A DNA stretch of 64,000 bases from assembly GCF_019059575.1 (NCBI RefSeq), contig NW_024881502.1, forward strand, positions 2,608,501 through 2,672,500. Direction: 5' to 3'. The position numbers and the translations under genes are program-made. Shown piece by piece: positions 23,940 to 35,257 of the stretch. Source of the DNA: Amphibalanus amphitrite. Taxonomy: Eukaryota > Arthropoda > Thecostraca > Balanomorpha > Balanidae. The notes under the pieces are model-generated. The model was given only the letters and a program-made list of their open reading frames with translations, ran no database searches and was not told the origin of the DNA. Positions within the stretch are counted from its first letter, which is position 1, and each line of letters starts with the position of its first letter.

Positions 23940-24950
23940 AGGGAGATAATGACCTTTTTCCACAAAATCTGAGTTAGGACCATTTTCTGACAAAACACAA
24001 CAAGTTATAATGTAAATTAAAACCATTTTGCTCAATTCGGTACCTTGCCGCAAATATCTCAACTTGAAGTCACGTTAGCGGGGAGCGCTGAAAATGACCG
24101 TTGAATAAGTACTTACATCACTTTTTGGTACTTGCATGTAATTTTGCAAAATGAGCGTATTCCTTACATTTGATCTTCATCACATCTAGTTAGTTAATGG
24201 TCGTCTATAGTGCCTTCAAAAGATATTCATGGTTTGGGGGTGGTTTATGTCTAAATTTACGCAACTATTTTTCCTGTTCATCATCTGACGCCATATGCTG
24301 CTATTTTAGTAGCAACGACTCAATTTTGAATCGGTCCCACCGACTGCACAATAAAAGAAGATAGATACAACACTTTTGCGGCATCACTGAAAAACTTATG
24401 CAGTACTGTTATCAAAATTCTCATAACACCGTTCGACAAACCTGAAGTCTTTTTGAAATAAATATGCTTGTATTTTTCGCTTCAGGCTCTGACGCCAAAA
24501 TAATGAATTTCGTAGTCGCAATCGCAAGATTTGGCTGCGTTTCTGGCGCATGCCGTTCATTTGTGGCGCAAAATAATACTTGGAAACAAAGAAGGGTAGG
24601 CACTATGTACCCCCGAATTAGAATCTAATTAATTCTAAACCGAATTAACTCTAATTCAAATTAGAATCCTTACAACCAAGCAACGACAAGGCGATAACAT
24701 AAACAAAAACCCAAGCGTCGCTGTTTGAAACAAAAGCGCCATATACTGCGACTTTTTTATAGAGAAGGACAACGCATTTCGGTGGGTGTTACAAGTACTG
24801 CAAGTACTGCTTCTTTTTTGCAAAAATAAAAACCTTTTTCACATACGAAAATGTGCTAGGAAATTTTCATATTTTATAGAAAGTACAGTAGAAATAGTAT
24901 AGATGTCGAGTAATTTTTATTTAAGAAAAAAGAAAGCTCATTATCTCCCT
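23940..24950. mobile_element. T2/Kolobok-like element, 1.0 kb
   Basis: TTAA at 23936-23939 and 24951-24954; ends AGGGAGATAATGA and TCATTATCTCCCT. Its AGGG terminus and TTAA target match the smaller MITEs at 11773 and 26952, but the interior differs. No transposase frame. It begins a few bases beyond the right end of copy A. Confidence 0.8.
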
Positions 24951-25036
24951 TTAAGCCAGCGCATTCATAGCTCCACACCAGCAATTGTAGGGGCTTCACA
25001 CTGAAGTATCTGAGGGTTCCACACCGGTGTCTTTAA

Positions 25037-25976
25037 CCCTAGAACGCCTAGGGGGGGGGGTTGTATCAACCCCCCCCCCCTGAGGTTTTTCGGAAATAGT
25101 GGAAAAACGGCGGCGCGCAGCGCCGCCAAATTTTGGGTACCTTGTGGGGCAAACCTTGCGCATCTTTTGATCAAAAAAATTTGACCGGGTCATGTCAGGT
25201 CACGGAGTTATGACGTCACAAAGGGAACAGCCTCCGGCCGGATTTTCACAAACTGAGTGCCAACGCCCGAGGTTTCCTGCCGGTGGTACGGACATCGGTT
25301 GATGGATCGTGATGAAACTTCCCATGCATGTTGGGGCAAGTATTGGCTATCATATGGTATAAGAAACTTGACCGGGTCAGGTCAGGTCACGGAGCTATGA
25401 CGTCACAAGAGGAACAGCGTCCGGTACTATTTTTGAAAAGCGCCCGAACCACTATTTTGCTAATTCTTGTCACCTCAATGGGAATATGCAGCAATATTAG
25501 CTCCTATAGGGAGCAAATGGACATCCCAAATCCAAAAATACAATCAGATTTCAAAAATTTAAATTTTGATTTTTCGAATTTCTGCCGCCGACTGTGACCT
25601 TGCCGACTTCCGGCGCTCCCAACGCGCCATTTTTAGAGCTAGGGAAACGAAATACATACCAAACGATAGAGAATTGATCAAGGAACACGATAGTGAAGGT
25701 TTCAAGTCGATATCTCCCACCGTTTTGCCGCAATCGCCGCGAAAAATTTGGAAAAGTCTATTTTTCCGAAAATTTGACCTTTGACCGGTCAAAAGTAGGT
25801 CAAATGTTGACCTATGACCAAAAAATATACCACCAATCGCGAGATCTCGTTGAGAGCAATCCGTTGGTTTTTTCCGCTAAGCTCTACGACCTTCCGTTTC
25901 GAAACGCCAGGGGGGGGGGTTGTAACAACCCCCCCTGGTCGTTCGTGTTATGAGAAATGGCCTGGTCGTGCGAGGG
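25037..25976. mobile_element. Poly(G)-hairpin TTAA element with CCCTAGAACG end
   Basis: TTAA at 25033-25036 and 25977-25980. The left end CCCTAGAACGCC closely resembles the known piggyBac terminus CCCTAGAAAG; the right end is GGTCGTGCGAGGG. End hairpin cores are GTTGTATCAAC (left) and GTTGTAACAAC (right). A GC hairpin GGCGGCGCGCAGCGCCGCC follows the left end. The interior has AGGTCA half-sites and two TGACGTCA palindromes (near 25211 and 25398). Its flanks are one minisatellite unit split at TTAA. Confidence 0.85.
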
Positions 25977-26004
25977 TTAAGGGCCACATACCGGCATCTC
26001 TGAG

Positions 26005-26298
26005 CAGGGGCGGAGCTTCCTATACAGTTGGTGGGGCGTCTGCCCCACCAACTTGGTATTTTGCCCCACCAATAATCGTTTTTCCCCACCAACTTCAGCT
26101 GATTTCTAAGACTTTGTTACTTTGCAAATTAATCTTTTTCGCATTGAAGAGCTTTGTAATGTCTGTTTAATGCAAAATAATATGTCTGTAATGATAGGAA
26201 TTGATTCAGTGTGACATTTTATTCAACTTTATAATCGGACATTGTGGGTTTGACGACTTTTTGCCCCACCGACTTCCCTGGAAAAAGCGCCACCTATG
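26005..26298. mobile_element. 294-bp hAT MITE with perfect 8-bp duplication
   Basis: TCTCTGAG lies on both sides (25997-26004 and 26299-26306). Ends are CAGGGGCGGAGCTTCC and, inverted, CATAGGTGGCGCTTTTTCC. Subterminal GCCCCACCAAC motifs repeat on both arms. Size, ends and duplication are typical of hAT MITEs. Confidence 0.85.
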
Positions 26299-26951
26299 TC
26301 TCTGAGGGCCCCATACCGGCGTCTCCGAGGGTCCACATCTGGCGGGCACCCATCAGCGACTGAAGGTCCCACACTGTCGACTCCGAGAGCCCATCTGCGT
26401 CTGGGAGCACCATGCCGTCTCTAAGAACCACAGCGGCTCCTCCGTACGAAAGATGGGCGTCTGTATGCCAAAGGGGAGCGGTTCTGAGACAGTAGGGCAC
26501 CTATGTGCAATAGCGGGGCGCCTATGAAGCCCATAGGGGCGCCTCAATGCGAAAGACTCTGAGGCCTACATATATGGGCGTCCACATGCAATAGAGGTCT
26601 GCAATGCATGGATCAATGCCATGGGGGTGCATTCATAAGAAACAGGGGCGCCGGCATGGCAAAGAAAGGCGCCTTCAAGTGTCCATAAAAGAGAGACGCC
26701 TATGATAAGCGCACATTGTATACGACAACGGGGCGACTGTGGGACATATAGGGATGTCTCTGATGACTATACATAGGGCGCTTATATGCCAAAGAGGGCG
26801 CCTATGAAGCTAATGGGGCACCTGGGAAATGAGGAAGACATTTGTGTAAGGATTTTCAGGGGTCATGCGCCGTTTGCGGCAAATAGATTCTAAAAAAAAT
26901 CGGAGGGGGAATAAGTTTTAAAAATGGTGTGGACTTTCCGCACTGTTCGCA
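26299..26951 (+). repeat. Degenerate GGGCGCCTATG minisatellite
   Basis: A loose repeat of about 30 bp with GGGGCGCCTATGAAGC and CAAAGAGGGCGCC-like units. It continues the array of the hAT-like element but with a different consensus. From about 26830 the sequence is non-repetitive. Confidence 0.6.
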
Positions 26952-27436
26952 AGGGACCCTCCCACCTTCAAAAAAGTTTATGAATTGGCATGAAAGTGAT
27001 GTCGCTCGGTTCAGAAAGAGCGAAAACGAATATCTACCAAATTTCACCGAAAAATATTCACCGGTTTTCAAGATATTAGACTTCTACTTTTGTTTACTTT
27101 TTGGGATCTCCGCTCTTCCTAGCGACTTTATTTGGAAGCAATAGTTTGGCAGCTGAAAGTGCGGCACTTGTTGCGCGCAAAGCAGCATATACCACCGCGT
27201 GCTACAAAACGTTTTAGTCAAACATTTAAAAATCGTTAGATATCTGCGCTGACGTCACACATTCAGAGGGGTATTGCTATGCATTAGCCCCTCTGAATCA
27301 AAATGCTGCAATTTTGAAATTCAATATTTCCGATTTCATTTCTCGATGTTGTGAGTGCCGAAACCGGTAATTGTGAGCCAGGGACCCCATTTTGACTATC
27401 TCAACTCAAATCTAATGTTAAGGTGGGAGGGTCCCT
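26952..27436. mobile_element. T2/Kolobok-like MITE, second copy
   Basis: Nearly identical to 11773-12242, with the same AGGGACCCTCCCACCTT ends. TTAA is present on the right (27437-27440). The left flank reads CGCA instead, so the left target copy is mutated or the left flank was rearranged. It differs from the first copy by a few small indels. Confidence 0.78.
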
Positions 27437-27619
27437 TTAAGCGGTTACGCCCCTGGGTACATCTGCCCGATCTCAGAAGCTAGATTTGGAGGTCATACTT
27501 GAAAGCAGCCAGCAGGACGAGGCAAAAGTTGGAGGCCCCTGAAAATAGGAGGCCCCCTGGAAAAGGAGGCCCCTTGACAGGGTGGCCCACCCACTTTTCA
27601 TGACGTTCCTACGCCCGTG

Positions 27620-27771
27620 AAGGTGACCTATGACTTGAACTTTTGTATGAAGGTGTCAAATTGATGTCTCAAAAGACACTGAAAATTTGGTGGCGCTGCG
27701 CGCCGCCGTTTTCTCGCTATTCAAGAGAAACCACGGGGGTGGGGCAAAATAGCCCCCCATTAGGGCGCGGG
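27620..27771. mobile_element. Right end of a poly(G)-hairpin TTAA element
   Basis: GGTGGCGCTGCGCGCCGCC (GC hairpin) near 27691 is followed by CGCTATTCAAGAGAAACC, GGGGTGGGGCAAAATAGCCCCCC and GGGCGCGGG with TTAA at 27772-27775. The left half should lie before 18300, since the hAT-like element inserted into it, but no left terminus is recognisable there. Confidence 0.6.
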
Positions 27772-27995
27772 TTAAATTGCCATGGCAGAGTTTTTTTTTT
27801 AGGTGGGTATCCGGTGCAGGAGAATGTAGGTAAACCGCAAGCTATCTATTTTAGGGATATTGCTGCAAGACCCTTCACCAATTATCATGAATTGGTAGCG
27901 CATTGGCTATGTTGTGTTCGTATGCCATTGTTTACCGTGTGTTACTGCATTTCATAGATGGCCCTATATAGCAGCATCTATTTATATTGTTTCAG

Positions 27996-28083
27996 TTGGC
28001 TGCAAAGGAGACAAACATGAGTTTTGGAAGTCCCGAAAGCAGCAAGGAGTTTCCTGGACTTTATGGTCACGAGAGACATTCTG
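27996..28083 (+). CDS. RALBP1: RALBP1/RLIP-like gene, start-codon exon
   Basis: RALBP1/RLIP proteins are Ral effectors with an N-terminal basic/acidic region, a RhoGAP domain and a Ral-binding coiled coil. The exon follows TTTATATTGTTTCAG and ends CTG|GTAAGTG. It opens with 21 bases of 5' UTR; the ATG is at 28017. It encodes MSFGSPESSKEFPGLYGHER then HS plus one base of the next codon. The FPGLY motif matches that near the N-terminus of RALBP1 proteins. The trailing G joins GC at 46981 to make a Gly codon, so the phases agree. No RhoGAP exon is in the window. The assignment rests on two short motifs, their order and the splice phase. Confidence 0.72.
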
Positions 28084-28444
28084 GTAAGTGTGTGTTGCGA
28101 CTCTGGCCGTGTTGTGACTCTGGCCGAGACGCTGTTTCTCCGCCAAGTCATCATATCGGTTCGGGTGTTGGCTGCTGTCGGCGACCGGATGATCGAAAGA
28201 CCTCCCCGGCGTAGCTTGCCGCACACCATACCGCTGCATCGCGGATCGCTACCTCCCGCATCAGGACAGGGTCTGGTGCAAAAGAAGGAAGTCAAACGCA
28301 GACCAGCAACAAATATCAGTTCAGGTCAGGGCACACATAAATACATTTACAAAACTTTTTACATTTTAACAACACTTCCATGCAACTGCTTTTCAGTCTA
28401 AAATCATCAAAAACAGATCAGGATTCAGCGTGTACATTGGCCGC

Positions 28445-28792
28445 CTAGTTGTCCGGAACACATCTCATGTCCGCTCGACCGTGCCTGCCAGGCCCAGAGA
28501 TCTGCTGCTCAGCCAGGGCCAAAGGCCAGCGACCGCGGTGCCTGTCGCCATGAACCCGGAACACGTCGCCCACATTGGGTAAATGGGTAGGTCTTCCTCG
28601 CGGCGACAGAGTCCAGGCACGCAACGCGGCCTGCTTCCAGCAGTCTGTCAAATGAGCATCGATACGACGATAGCGACGGCGCTGCCGCCGGACCCGATCA
28701 ACTCTGTCATATCGAACCCCTCGATGTAGAGGCGCGACACCGTCTGAGGCCGGAGTCAGCTCCAAATCGGACGCAAGTCCGCAGTTGGCCAC
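28445..28792 (-). pseudogene. BEL/Pao DUF5641 C-terminal segment
   Basis: The minus-strand frame includes RRRYRRIDAHLTDCWKQ, VGDVFRVHGDRHRGRWPLAL and a C-terminal ADMRCVPDN, the pattern of the DUF5641 tail that follows the integrase in BEL/Pao polyproteins. It sits only about 20 bp from the protease frame, so several kilobases have been deleted. CGTCCTCCCCCCGGTTC-like copies at about 28796 and 28864 are a possible deletion junction repeat. Confidence 0.7.
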
Positions 28793-28811
28793 CGTCCGTC
28801 CTCCCCCCGGT

Positions 28812-29858
28812 TCAGTGATGGGTGGTTCCGTATGGGACGCCAGTCCGCAGTCTTGTCACCATCAGTCCTCCCCCCGGTTCGAGGACAGGACCAACCAGAA
28901 TGTCCGTCATCTCGCCGTGATGTGGACCTACGCTCTCCTCGCCGAGTCTTCCAGCCGTCGTCCTCATGGCGAGATTCTCCGTCCTTCGGTACGGAAAATC
29001 CTCACATCTGTCAATGTGCATGTGACAGCCGTGCATCACGTAGCCGAAAACGGTGGCGACGGCCCGAAGTCCGTCACCTACATCGACCTGCTCCCACTGC
29101 ACGATACGGTAGAGATTGTCTATGCCAATTAGCAGGTCAATTTCGCCTCCCTTAAAATCATCGGCCATCATCTCGGGCATCTGCCCGGGAACCCTCGAGA
29201 GGGACGGCACCGGGAGGGGAGAGCACACCCGTTCCGTGCTCCACAGGTCAATAGTCACATGTCCGTCATCGAACCGGCTGCTCAAATCGATCCTGACTCG
29301 GTCGTATTCCCGTGGCTCCTCGAGCTTCTCCTGAAAACCGATGCAGGAGAAGGTCCTGGTGCCAACGACCGGCAGTCCAAGCTCCTCTGCCAAGGAGCTG
29401 CGTATGTAAGAGGAATCTGGTCCCCCGTCCAAGAGAAGCCGAACCATTCGACTGTTCTGGGGATCACCGGCCCTGACCAGCGCTGTCTGGAAGAAGCAAT
29501 TGCCAATGCTCCCCCCAACAGATTGGTAGCGATGCCGTCCAAAATTGAAATCACGTGATTCTGTCCTTGCCCCAGCCGTGCTGATTGGGACCGTTTCTGG
29601 CCTGAACAGAGCCACCGGCGGCCCTGTTTCCAAGTGGCCGTCCTGGGGCCTCACCTCTGCACCCCTCGGCCGCAGACCAGCCGGCGAGGGCCCATCTGCA
29701 CCAGTCGTGGGTGCCACCCCAACACCAGGATTCTGCGGAGAATGGGCAGCGGAGTGGCGGTGCAGCAGGACGTGATGACTCCGTCCGCATTCGCTGCAGT
29801 CTCCAGCCCGGCAGCTTCGAGCGCCATGTCCCTCTATTAGGGAACAATAACAGGCCAT
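28812..29858 (-). pseudogene. BEL/Pao zinc knuckle and protease (DUF1758)
   Basis: The frame opens with a Cys/His knuckle (GDCSECGRSHHVLLHRH) and leads into the aspartic protease-like DUF1758 domain: RLLLDGGPDSSYIRSSLAEE, then EIDLLIGIDNLYRI and VFGYVMHG. The usual catalytic D-(S/T)-G is D-G-G here, which may mean loss of activity. After the protease the frame should enter the polymerase but instead ends close to DUF5641-encoding sequence. Confidence 0.8.
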
Positions 29859-29876
29859 TGATGCCGACGCAACTCT

Positions 29877-30924
29877 CTACCGAGCCTCAGGATCCATTTT
29901 CAAAAATGATCGGCACTGTGGGAGCGGGTGCGTCCCACTGCAGCAAGCAGGGCACAGTTCGTTTGAAGCGCGAGGCATGCGCTGTGCATTAAGGGTGGCA
30001 GCTACAGAGGCCGCGGAGTTTGGAGACTTTGAGGGAGCATCTGGTGCCGCTACACCTCTCGCATACTCCTGCACCCGTATCTCCTGCTGAAGGAACTCAA
30101 GAAAATCAGCGAACTGTGTTTTTCCCTGTCTTGCCCACTCAACTCGCCAGCTGTCTGGAAGCTTCTCTTTAACCATGGGCAGTAAGAGTGAAGAGAAGCT
30201 GTCTGATGTTACACCGCGTGAGTTTAAGGCTCTGGTGTGGGCGGCGATATGGTCCGTCAGTGACCGCAGGGCCCTCAGATCATTGGAGCGGACTGCAGGC
30301 ATGTTCAAAAGCTCTCTCATGAGCGTCTCTCGGCAGAGCTCAGTGCTCACTTCGGTCAAACCTCTCTTTTAGAGCTGCCACAGCCTCGGCGTAGCCGTTG
30401 CCAGAGACTGGGATACCTTGAATGGCCTGGAGGGCTGCACCAGCTAAATGCGATTTCAGCACGACAAACTTCTGAACATCTTCGAAACCAGGATTCTGAT
30501 GAACTGAGACCATAAACAACTCCCTAAACTCTGACCATTTCATGATGTTGCCACCGAAAACTGGGATTTTGACAGCCAGAGAGGATTTGAATTCAGAGTT
30601 CGCTGTCGAGTTCCCCGGCACAGGCACGCCCCTGGCCTCGGCAGCCTTCTCGAGGCGGGCTAGAACTCGAGAACTCAGAAATATCTCATCCTCCATCATC
30701 TGGATATGGCTGGTCTCATCAGATTGCCGTACATTATCAAGCTGAATTTGGGTGCCTTGAAGCTCGCCCAGCAACTTCTCGACATGGTGGATTTTCAATG
30801 CCAGCTGATCCTGATCCAAGGATCTTTGATCCTCCTGCCGAAAGGCCTTTAAATCGTTGCAGAGCTTTGTGGCCTTTGAGCGAAGTCTAGTCCTAGTGGC
30901 GATCAATTCCTCCATGACAGGCAA
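29877..30924 (-). pseudogene. BEL/Pao gag (DUF1759), frameshifted
   Basis: The frame 30924-30340 starts MPVMEELIATRTRLRSKATK, has a coiled-coil N-terminus, and then the DUF1759 core (KIPVFGGNIMKWSEF, VVLKSHLAGAALQAIQGIP). The reading frame moves near 30350 into 30359-29877, which completes the gag C-terminus and reaches a Cys-rich motif (ELCPACCSGTHPLPQC). Gag forms the particle of BEL elements. It is broken by at least this one frameshift. Confidence 0.82.
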
Positions 30925-31416
30925 TGTTCAGAATGGGAGTCTCATAAAACCAAGCAGTTACTGACCGACAATGACTGATCGAAAAATTCCAAAGGTACAG
31001 TTACATCCGGCCCGCGGAGGACTACGAGGACTACCACTCGTATGTTCCGACTCTGGCCGTGTATAAAAGTGTGGACTGTATTCAGACAAAACCTAAGACC
31101 GGATTAACTGTAAGTTTCAACCGACTACTTAAAGAAATGCGTTGAAGTGCCGCGAGGCGCGATATATTGTGATGATAAGCACAATCAACTACAACCCGTG
31201 ACTAGCCACCCTTCAAACGACAATTGTCGGAGTTAAACAGCACTAGTTGACCTTACCGATATCCGATCCGGAAATACACTACACCACAAAGGCTCCAATT
31301 TGGGGTTGGCACAGGGCCGTCCCGCGCCGCCACCGACAGCCGACCCTCCACACTGAAAAAAATAATGACACCTAAAAGGGGTGTTTTTTTTAAGCGTACC
31401 AAAAACGCGCAGTTTT

Positions 31417-31600
31417 CTGGAGTCCGATTACACCCGGAATCAGACACTCTAGAGTATTATGACACTGGTTGAGGGTGTATTTTTATACCATGTGGCGTCA
31501 AATGATTCCCGGAATCGTACGCCTTATAAGATAAAAATACACCCCAAACCAGTGTCAATACTCTAGAAAGTGTCTGACTCCGGGTGTAATCGGACTCCAG
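31417..31600. mobile_element. 184-bp hairpin element
   Basis: CTGGAGTCCGATTACACCCG at the left is matched by its reverse complement at the right end. Pairing continues inward for about 80 bp per arm (GACACTGGTT and AACCAGTGTC in the inner part). No coding capacity; the target duplication is not clear. Confidence 0.75.
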
Positions 31601-31646
31601 TATAAGTCGAGGTCGATGGGTGATGGTTGCCAGCTGATTAATTTAA

Positions 31647-32569
31647 CCCGCGAGTTGCTGGGGGGGGGGGCGTTAAACGCCCCCAATTTTTTTTTCGCTG
31701 GGCCATAGCATAAAAACGGCGCGCCGCAGGCGCGCCAAATTTTGGGTACCTGTAGGGAATTGATTGAAGCTTATTGTGACATAGTTTCAAAAAAATCGGT
31801 CGGAAAATTTTTGAGATATCGAGGTTTTAGTGACGTCATGATTTCTGAGTTTTCGACCAAAAACGGCATATGTTCAAAAAATCATATAAAATCACAGAAT
31901 AGACATACAGACATGCCGTAAACGCCATTAGACTGCCAATACCATGAACAATCAAATGGCTATCTTCGATTATTGATTATCGTTCCGCATTTTCCAAAAT
32001 CTTTAACTGAATCTTGTCAATTTCTCGTGACTACTTCACGACCATGATACATGTATTTCTTAAATTGAACTTTTTGAGCCAAACACGTACACATATGATA
32101 AAACGAATGCCACCATCGTGTTCTACGCCCCAAATTACCCATAAAACATGTGTCACAGGCTGCGAATATCAGTTTTGATTTTCGGGGATATGTGCCTGCC
32201 CGGTTGACCTGACCTTGACCCTGACCTATGCTTGACTGACCCCTACATGGAGCTTACACTCTTGTAGGCCTTATATGATGGATTGTGCACCGTTTTGACA
32301 GAGTTTATGACGAGAGGCGCCCATTGCGAAGTCCTGAAGTCCATGCTACTGAAAGCCCGATTTCAGCTGTTTGACCTGACCTTGACCCGACCTGTGACCT
32401 CAAAATTCAACTTAAAGGTACTCATCTGAAGCGTCTCGTCGCGTTCTTTCGTTTGCCGCCTCGTGCGTTTCGCTGCGCCTATTGGTTCTCGAGTTATCGG
32501 CTGGGGGCGTTTAACGCCCCCCCCCCCCCAGCAAACGGTGGGTGGCGAAATACCCCAGCAACTGCCGGG
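31647..32569. mobile_element. Poly(G)-hairpin TTAA element, GCGTTTAACGC core
   Basis: TTAA at 31643-31646 and 32570-32573. Ends are CCCGCGAGTTGCTGGGG and CCAGCAACTGCCGGG. End cores are GCGTTAAACGC (left) and GCGTTTAACGC (right), between G and C runs. A GC hairpin CGGCGCGCCGCAGGCGCGCC lies just inside the left end (near 31719). The interior has one TGACGTCA (near 31831) and several TGACCTGACC motifs. Confidence 0.87.
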
Positions 32570-32955
32570 TTAATGAAACGCGAATAAATTCAACTTTTGT
32601 TTGATATTGCGAGTAAAAATGTGTTTGTTAATTTCAAATATCATTGAATTAGTTTTTGTGAATAAATTAACTACAAACGCCTCTGTGTAAAGTGTTTCAA
32701 GAATAAATCAAGGCTTATGAAAATCGTAAGGAGGCTTAGGAAAAGCAGGAAAAAGGATCACGTGATAAGTGTCCCTAGTGAAAAAAATCCTTAAGGACAG
32801 TCCTATGTATTTCTTCAGGACGATCCTTAACAAAATCCTTGTACGAAATTGATACACAATCCTTAAGGATTTTGTTAGAAATTCCTTAAGGATTCTGCGG
32901 AAAATCCGTAAGGATTTTTAGCTAAATCCTTAAGGATCTCTAGCAATGTCTTTAA

Positions 32956-33958
32956 CCCGCGCACCGACGGGGGTCTGCGCCAACTTCGCACCGACGGGGG
33001 GGGGGGGGCGGATGACCGCCCCCCTGAGATCTCGAGAACGAAGGAAGATAGCGACAAGCGGTAAACGGCATCGGATACGCACGGTCAAGATCTACAATTT
33101 TTACTTAGGTCATTTTCAGGTCAGGTCAAAGATGACGTCACAGGGGTCGAAAAAGTCAAAATGGCGGCGCTAGATATGGAGAGAGTTTTTTCTCGAATAA
33201 CTTTCGAATTAGTCAAGGTAGGAACAAACTAAGGGCATCATCGTGATCCTCTCGTCAATCCGCATCGAATGATATATATGTTGACCTCGAAAGGTCAAGG
33301 TCAAAGGTTGACCTCAGGTCACGTGACCTCGAGGTCATCATGTATATGATTCGATGCGTCTTGACGAGCTGAACACAATGAGACCATCCACGTGGCTGTA
33401 TCTTGTTTCTGTACGGAGTTATTGGCCAAAAACCTTTGGTGACCTTTGATGACGTCACATGACCTCACAGCTGCCCAACAGCAAAACAGACCTCAAGGTA
33501 GTGAAGGTTGATCGTATATGAAGTCATGTATGGTATATTGGGCCATTCCGACCCGTTTTAGTGGTAAAAAACAGGGAGTTGATTTTCCCCCATTGACTTA
33601 TAATGGGGAGGTCGCGAAATTGACCTGACCTTAGGTCACCGATATCAAAATTCCGAGATATACAAATTGTAGCTACTAATGACCTAATAACATCCTGAGA
33701 CTTTCAAAGGCCTCCGACATCTACTGTAGCTCTGGCACGGTGACAAAGTTGCAAAAAAGTGACTTGAGGTTGGGTCATTCAAAGTGACCTGGTGACCTGA
33801 CCTTAAAAGGTAGGAGGTTCAAACTTGCACACCATGTGTAAAATTGATGAGGGAATGATCGTACCAAATTTCGCGGCGCTACGCGCCGCGGTTTTCCCGC
33901 TATTCGCGAAAAACCTCAGGGGGCGGCGGATATCCGCCCCCCCCCGTCGCTGCGCGTG
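32956..33958. mobile_element. Poly(G)-hairpin TTAA element, CGGATATCCG core
   Basis: TTAA at 32952-32955 and 33959-33962. The left end is CCCGCGCACCGACGGGG, and its GCACCGACGGGG part is repeated about 30 bp further in; the right end is CGTCGCTGCGCGTG. Cores are CGGATGACCG and CGGATATCCG. A second, inverted copy of this family is at 56747-57712. The interior has TGACGTCA near 33132 and 33449 and many AGGTCA half-sites. Confidence 0.88.
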
Positions 33959-34072
33959 TTAAGGACATTGGTAATAATCTTTAAGGACTTTGTGGTTTTT
34001 CCTTAAAGATTGGTAGCAAAATCTTTAAGGATATTGGCGACAATCCTCAAGGATTTTGAGGCTATTTCTTAA

Positions 34073-35253
34073 CCCGCGCCGGGCCGGTGCTCTGAGATTC
34101 CGCGCCGGGCCGGGGGGGGGGGGGTGTCTGAACACCCCTCCCTTCTAGCTCGGCTCCTGGACCACGTAGCGACACGCGGTAAGCGGCAATAGAAAGAATG
34201 TCCAAAATAAGGACGAAAACACCTCGGTCATTTTTTGGGTCAGGTCAAAGCTCAGGTCACCAGAGGTCACCAAAGGTAGAATGTTGACTATTTCAACATT
34301 TTGGAAACTGCCAACGGCTATCTCGGGAACCGATAGAGCTACAGCGCCGCGGAAAAGCGCATTTGATAGCCCTTTTACAGGCCTTTCTGAGTAATTTTCT
34401 CAGATTTGACCTCAGGTCAACGGTTTAGCCTCCAGAGGGCAAAAACTCCAAAAATAGCCGTTTTTACGAAAAGTGTTTTTTCGGCGATAACTTTTGACTC
34501 AAAAGAGCCATGACATTACTTTTGCCAGCATCGTGTTCCTCTCGTCGAGACGCGTCGAATTAACTATAAGTTGACCTTGAAAGGTCAACTTGAAAATTTG
34601 ACCTCAGGTCAAGGTCATGACCTAACCGGAAAAGGTCATGTTGCATATCAGTCGATCCGCAACGTCGAGCCGGACACATCTAAGGCGTTTTCAGCGCTCT
34701 AGCACGCCTCTATCAGAAGTTATTAGCGTAAAAACTGTTAGATTCTGTTCGTGACCTGAGATGACCTCGGGGACATAACAAGGGGTCACAGTTGCCATTT
34801 TCCGGTTCATTGTGTCAATTTTACCTACATCTCGATGTTTGAGAGTGTCTAGAATGGCGTTCGTGCAAAACAGACGCTTTTCAATTTTCTCCCATTGACT
34901 TATAATGGAGAGGCCGCAAAATTGACCTGACCTTAGGTCACCGATATCAAAATTCCGAGATATACATTTTATAGATACTGTTGCTCTTATGCATCGCTGA
35001 AAGTTTCAAGGCAATCGATCAATCGGTGTAGCTATGACGAGCATTCTTATTTTTTCTGAGGTGGGGTCACTTGGCGTGACCTGGTGACCTGACCTAAGGC
35101 GACCTGGATCTGAAATTTTCACAACATGTGCGGAAAAGATGCACGAACAGGTGTGCCAAAAACGGCGGCTCGGAGCGCCGCCGTTTTTGAGATATCTGCG
35201 AAAAACCGCAGGGGGGGGGTGTTCAAACACCTCCCCCCCCGGCCCGGCGCGGG
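34073..35253. mobile_element. Poly(G)-hairpin TTAA element, GTGTTCAAACAC core
   Basis: TTAA at 34069-34072 and 35254-35257. The left end is CCCGCGCCGGGCCGG with a second CGCGCCGGGCCGGGG about 30 bp further in; the right end is GGCCCGGCGCGGG. Cores are GTGTCTGAACAC (left) and GTGTTCAAACAC (right). A GC hairpin CGGCGGCTCGGAGCGCCGCCG lies inside the right end. The flank is CCTTAAGG minisatellite. Confidence 0.87.
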
Positions 35254-35257
35254 TTAA

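Larger units (their letters stand above)
18308..27619. mobile_element. hAT-like element, 9.3 kb with nested insertions
   Basis: The ends are CATAGGCGTAGGAAC (18308) and GTTCCTACGCCCGTG (27605-27619), an imperfect inverted pair. The 8 bases AAGGTGAC lie on both sides (18300-18307 and 27620-27627). An 8-bp duplication with CA...TG ends is the hAT signature. A poly(G) tract follows the left end. The body is degenerate minisatellite, and it has taken in the elements at 20143-23917, 23940-24950, 25037-25976, 26005-26298 and 26952-27436. No transposase was found, so it is non-autonomous. Confidence 0.68.
28096..31080 (-). mobile_element. Internally deleted BEL/Pao LTR retrotransposon
   Basis: On the minus strand the order is gag (DUF1759), zinc knuckles, protease (DUF1758), then directly the C-terminal DUF5641 segment that normally follows integrase. 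Reverse transcriptase, RNase H and the integrase core are missing. The gag and protease frames are also shifted. I could not define the LTRs; the string ACGGCCAGAGTCG (minus strand) occurs near both edges, at about 28100 and 31045, and a TATAAAAG lies at about 31061 on the + strand. The element begins within 20 bp of the exon donor. Confidence 0.8.

Noticed and set aside
28084..28330. Extension of the RALBP1-like exon past 28083 (open to about 28214)
   Set aside because: A strong GTAAGTG donor lies at 28084, and the downstream codons belong to the antisense of the BEL edge.
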